A stretch of DNA of 22,708 nt from assembly GCA_025352305.1 (NCBI GenBank), contig JANXTQ010000207.1:1-22708 (forward strand). Direction: 5' to 3'. Below are positions 22,404 to 22,708 of this stretch, piece by piece. The DNA comes from Actinomycetes bacterium (GTDB lineage: Bacteria; Actinomycetota; Acidimicrobiia; Acidimicrobiales; RAAP-2). Position numbers and translations under genes: made by a program. Position 1 is the first letter of the stretch; each line of letters opens with the position of its first letter. Below the pieces are notes generated by a model. The model was not told where the DNA came from, ran no database searches, and worked only from the letters and a program-made list of their open reading frames with translations.

Positions 22404-22708
22404 CTAAGGCGCAGTTGCGCGAAAGGGCTCGTATCCGTGCAGTTCGAGTTCAATGGCGAGCTCGGCTCCGCCGCTCGCCACGACGCGTCCTTCACTCATG
22501 ACGTGTACTGCTGTTGGAGTGAGTTCGCTAAGTAGCCGTCGAAAGTGAGTGATCGCGAGAACTCCGCATCCCCATTCTTGCGTCGCGCCTTGCAAACGAC
22601 GCGCGACGGCACCCAATGCATCAACGTCCAGTCCCGAATCAATCTCATCGAGAATCGCAAAACGCGGGCGCAGTACGCCTAGCTGCACGATCTCGGCACG
22701 CTTTCGTT
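22404..22708 (-). CDS. SufC-like Fe-S assembly ATPase, second paralogue (5' end outside window)
   Basis: The frame is open to the right edge. The visible ~100 residues begin in the RKRAEIVQLGVL segment just after the ABC signature, then show Walker B FAILDEIDSGLDVDAL, the H-loop ITHF, and the end VHVMSEGRVVASGGAELAIELELHGYEPF typical of SufC. By eye about half of the aligned residues match the sufC at 18570-19328, so it is a diverged paralogue, not a recent duplicate. Classical suf operons place sufC with sufB and sufD; these could lie further right on this strand. Position 22404 is the stop; the start is beyond the window. Confidence 0.88.
   Translation of the reverse strand, partial: RKRAEIVQLGVLRPRFAILDEIDSGLDVDALGAVARRLQGATQEWGCGVLAITHFRRLLSELTPTAVHVMSEGRVVASGGAELAIELELHGYEPFRATAP

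Overview
The window reads as ordinary chromosome of a free-living, aerobic actinobacterium-like organism. It is moderately GC-rich, with frequent GTG and some TTG starts. The gene set fits Actinomycetota: a SufC-SufS-SufU iron-sulfur set, a LytR-CpsA-Psr wall protein, a rhodanese/ThiF sulfur-carrier activator, a FadE-like acyl-CoA dehydrogenase, and TAnnnT promoter hexamers sitting right in front of start codons. A class such as Acidimicrobiia is a guess from the overall feel of the proteins, not something shown here. I see no mobile element, phage, CRISPR array, rRNA or tRNA.

Layout. 1-458: tail of a GT4 glycosyltransferase. 666-2529: a zinc-ribbon RDD membrane protein meets a rhodanese-ThiF fusion head-on. 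2614-5264: a nitroreductase converges on a leucyl aminopeptidase, which is preceded by a PduO-type corrinoid adenosyltransferase. 5352-8858: cobalamin-dependent methionine synthase MetH. 9022-10008: a secreted SGNH-like protein. 10005-15233 (minus strand): a compact run of an Rrf2 regulator, RNase HI, dihydrolipoamide dehydrogenase (E3), a 2-oxoacid dehydrogenase E2, and one polypeptide fusing LipB to LipA. 15302-15925: ThiE. 15922-17790 (minus): acyl-CoA dehydrogenase followed by an alpha/beta-hydrolase-like protein. 17905-18531: a metallo-beta-lactamase-fold hydrolase. 18570-21030: sufC-sufS-sufU. 21035-22363 (minus): LCP protein. 22404-22708 (minus): the C-terminal part of a second SufC, cut by the window edge.

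How they work together. Much of the window concerns sulfur and cofactor chemistry. MetH and the adenosyltransferase handle cobalamin. ThiE makes thiamine phosphate, whose diphosphate is the cofactor of 2-oxoacid dehydrogenase E1 subunits. Lpd and E2 are two subunits of such a complex, and LipB-LipA attaches octanoate to E2 and inserts sulfur into it. SufS, SufU and SufC supply persulfide sulfur and Fe-S clusters, which LipA requires.

Most notable points: (1) the in-frame LipB-LipA fusion with both sets of catalytic residues intact; (2) a MoeZ-like protein with its rhodanese domain at the N-terminus instead of the C-terminus; (3) two hydrolase-fold proteins whose nucleophilic serine is replaced (Asp and Gly); (4) TAnnnT hexamers 6-9 nt before start codons, suggesting leaderless transcripts; (5) all five convergent gene pairs abutting or overlapping with no space for a terminator; (6) a perfect 12-bp inverted repeat on the adenosyltransferase start; (7) two SufC paralogues. 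I did not find a wholly new multi-gene system. The lipoylation operon with the fused enzyme is the best candidate for something under-described.
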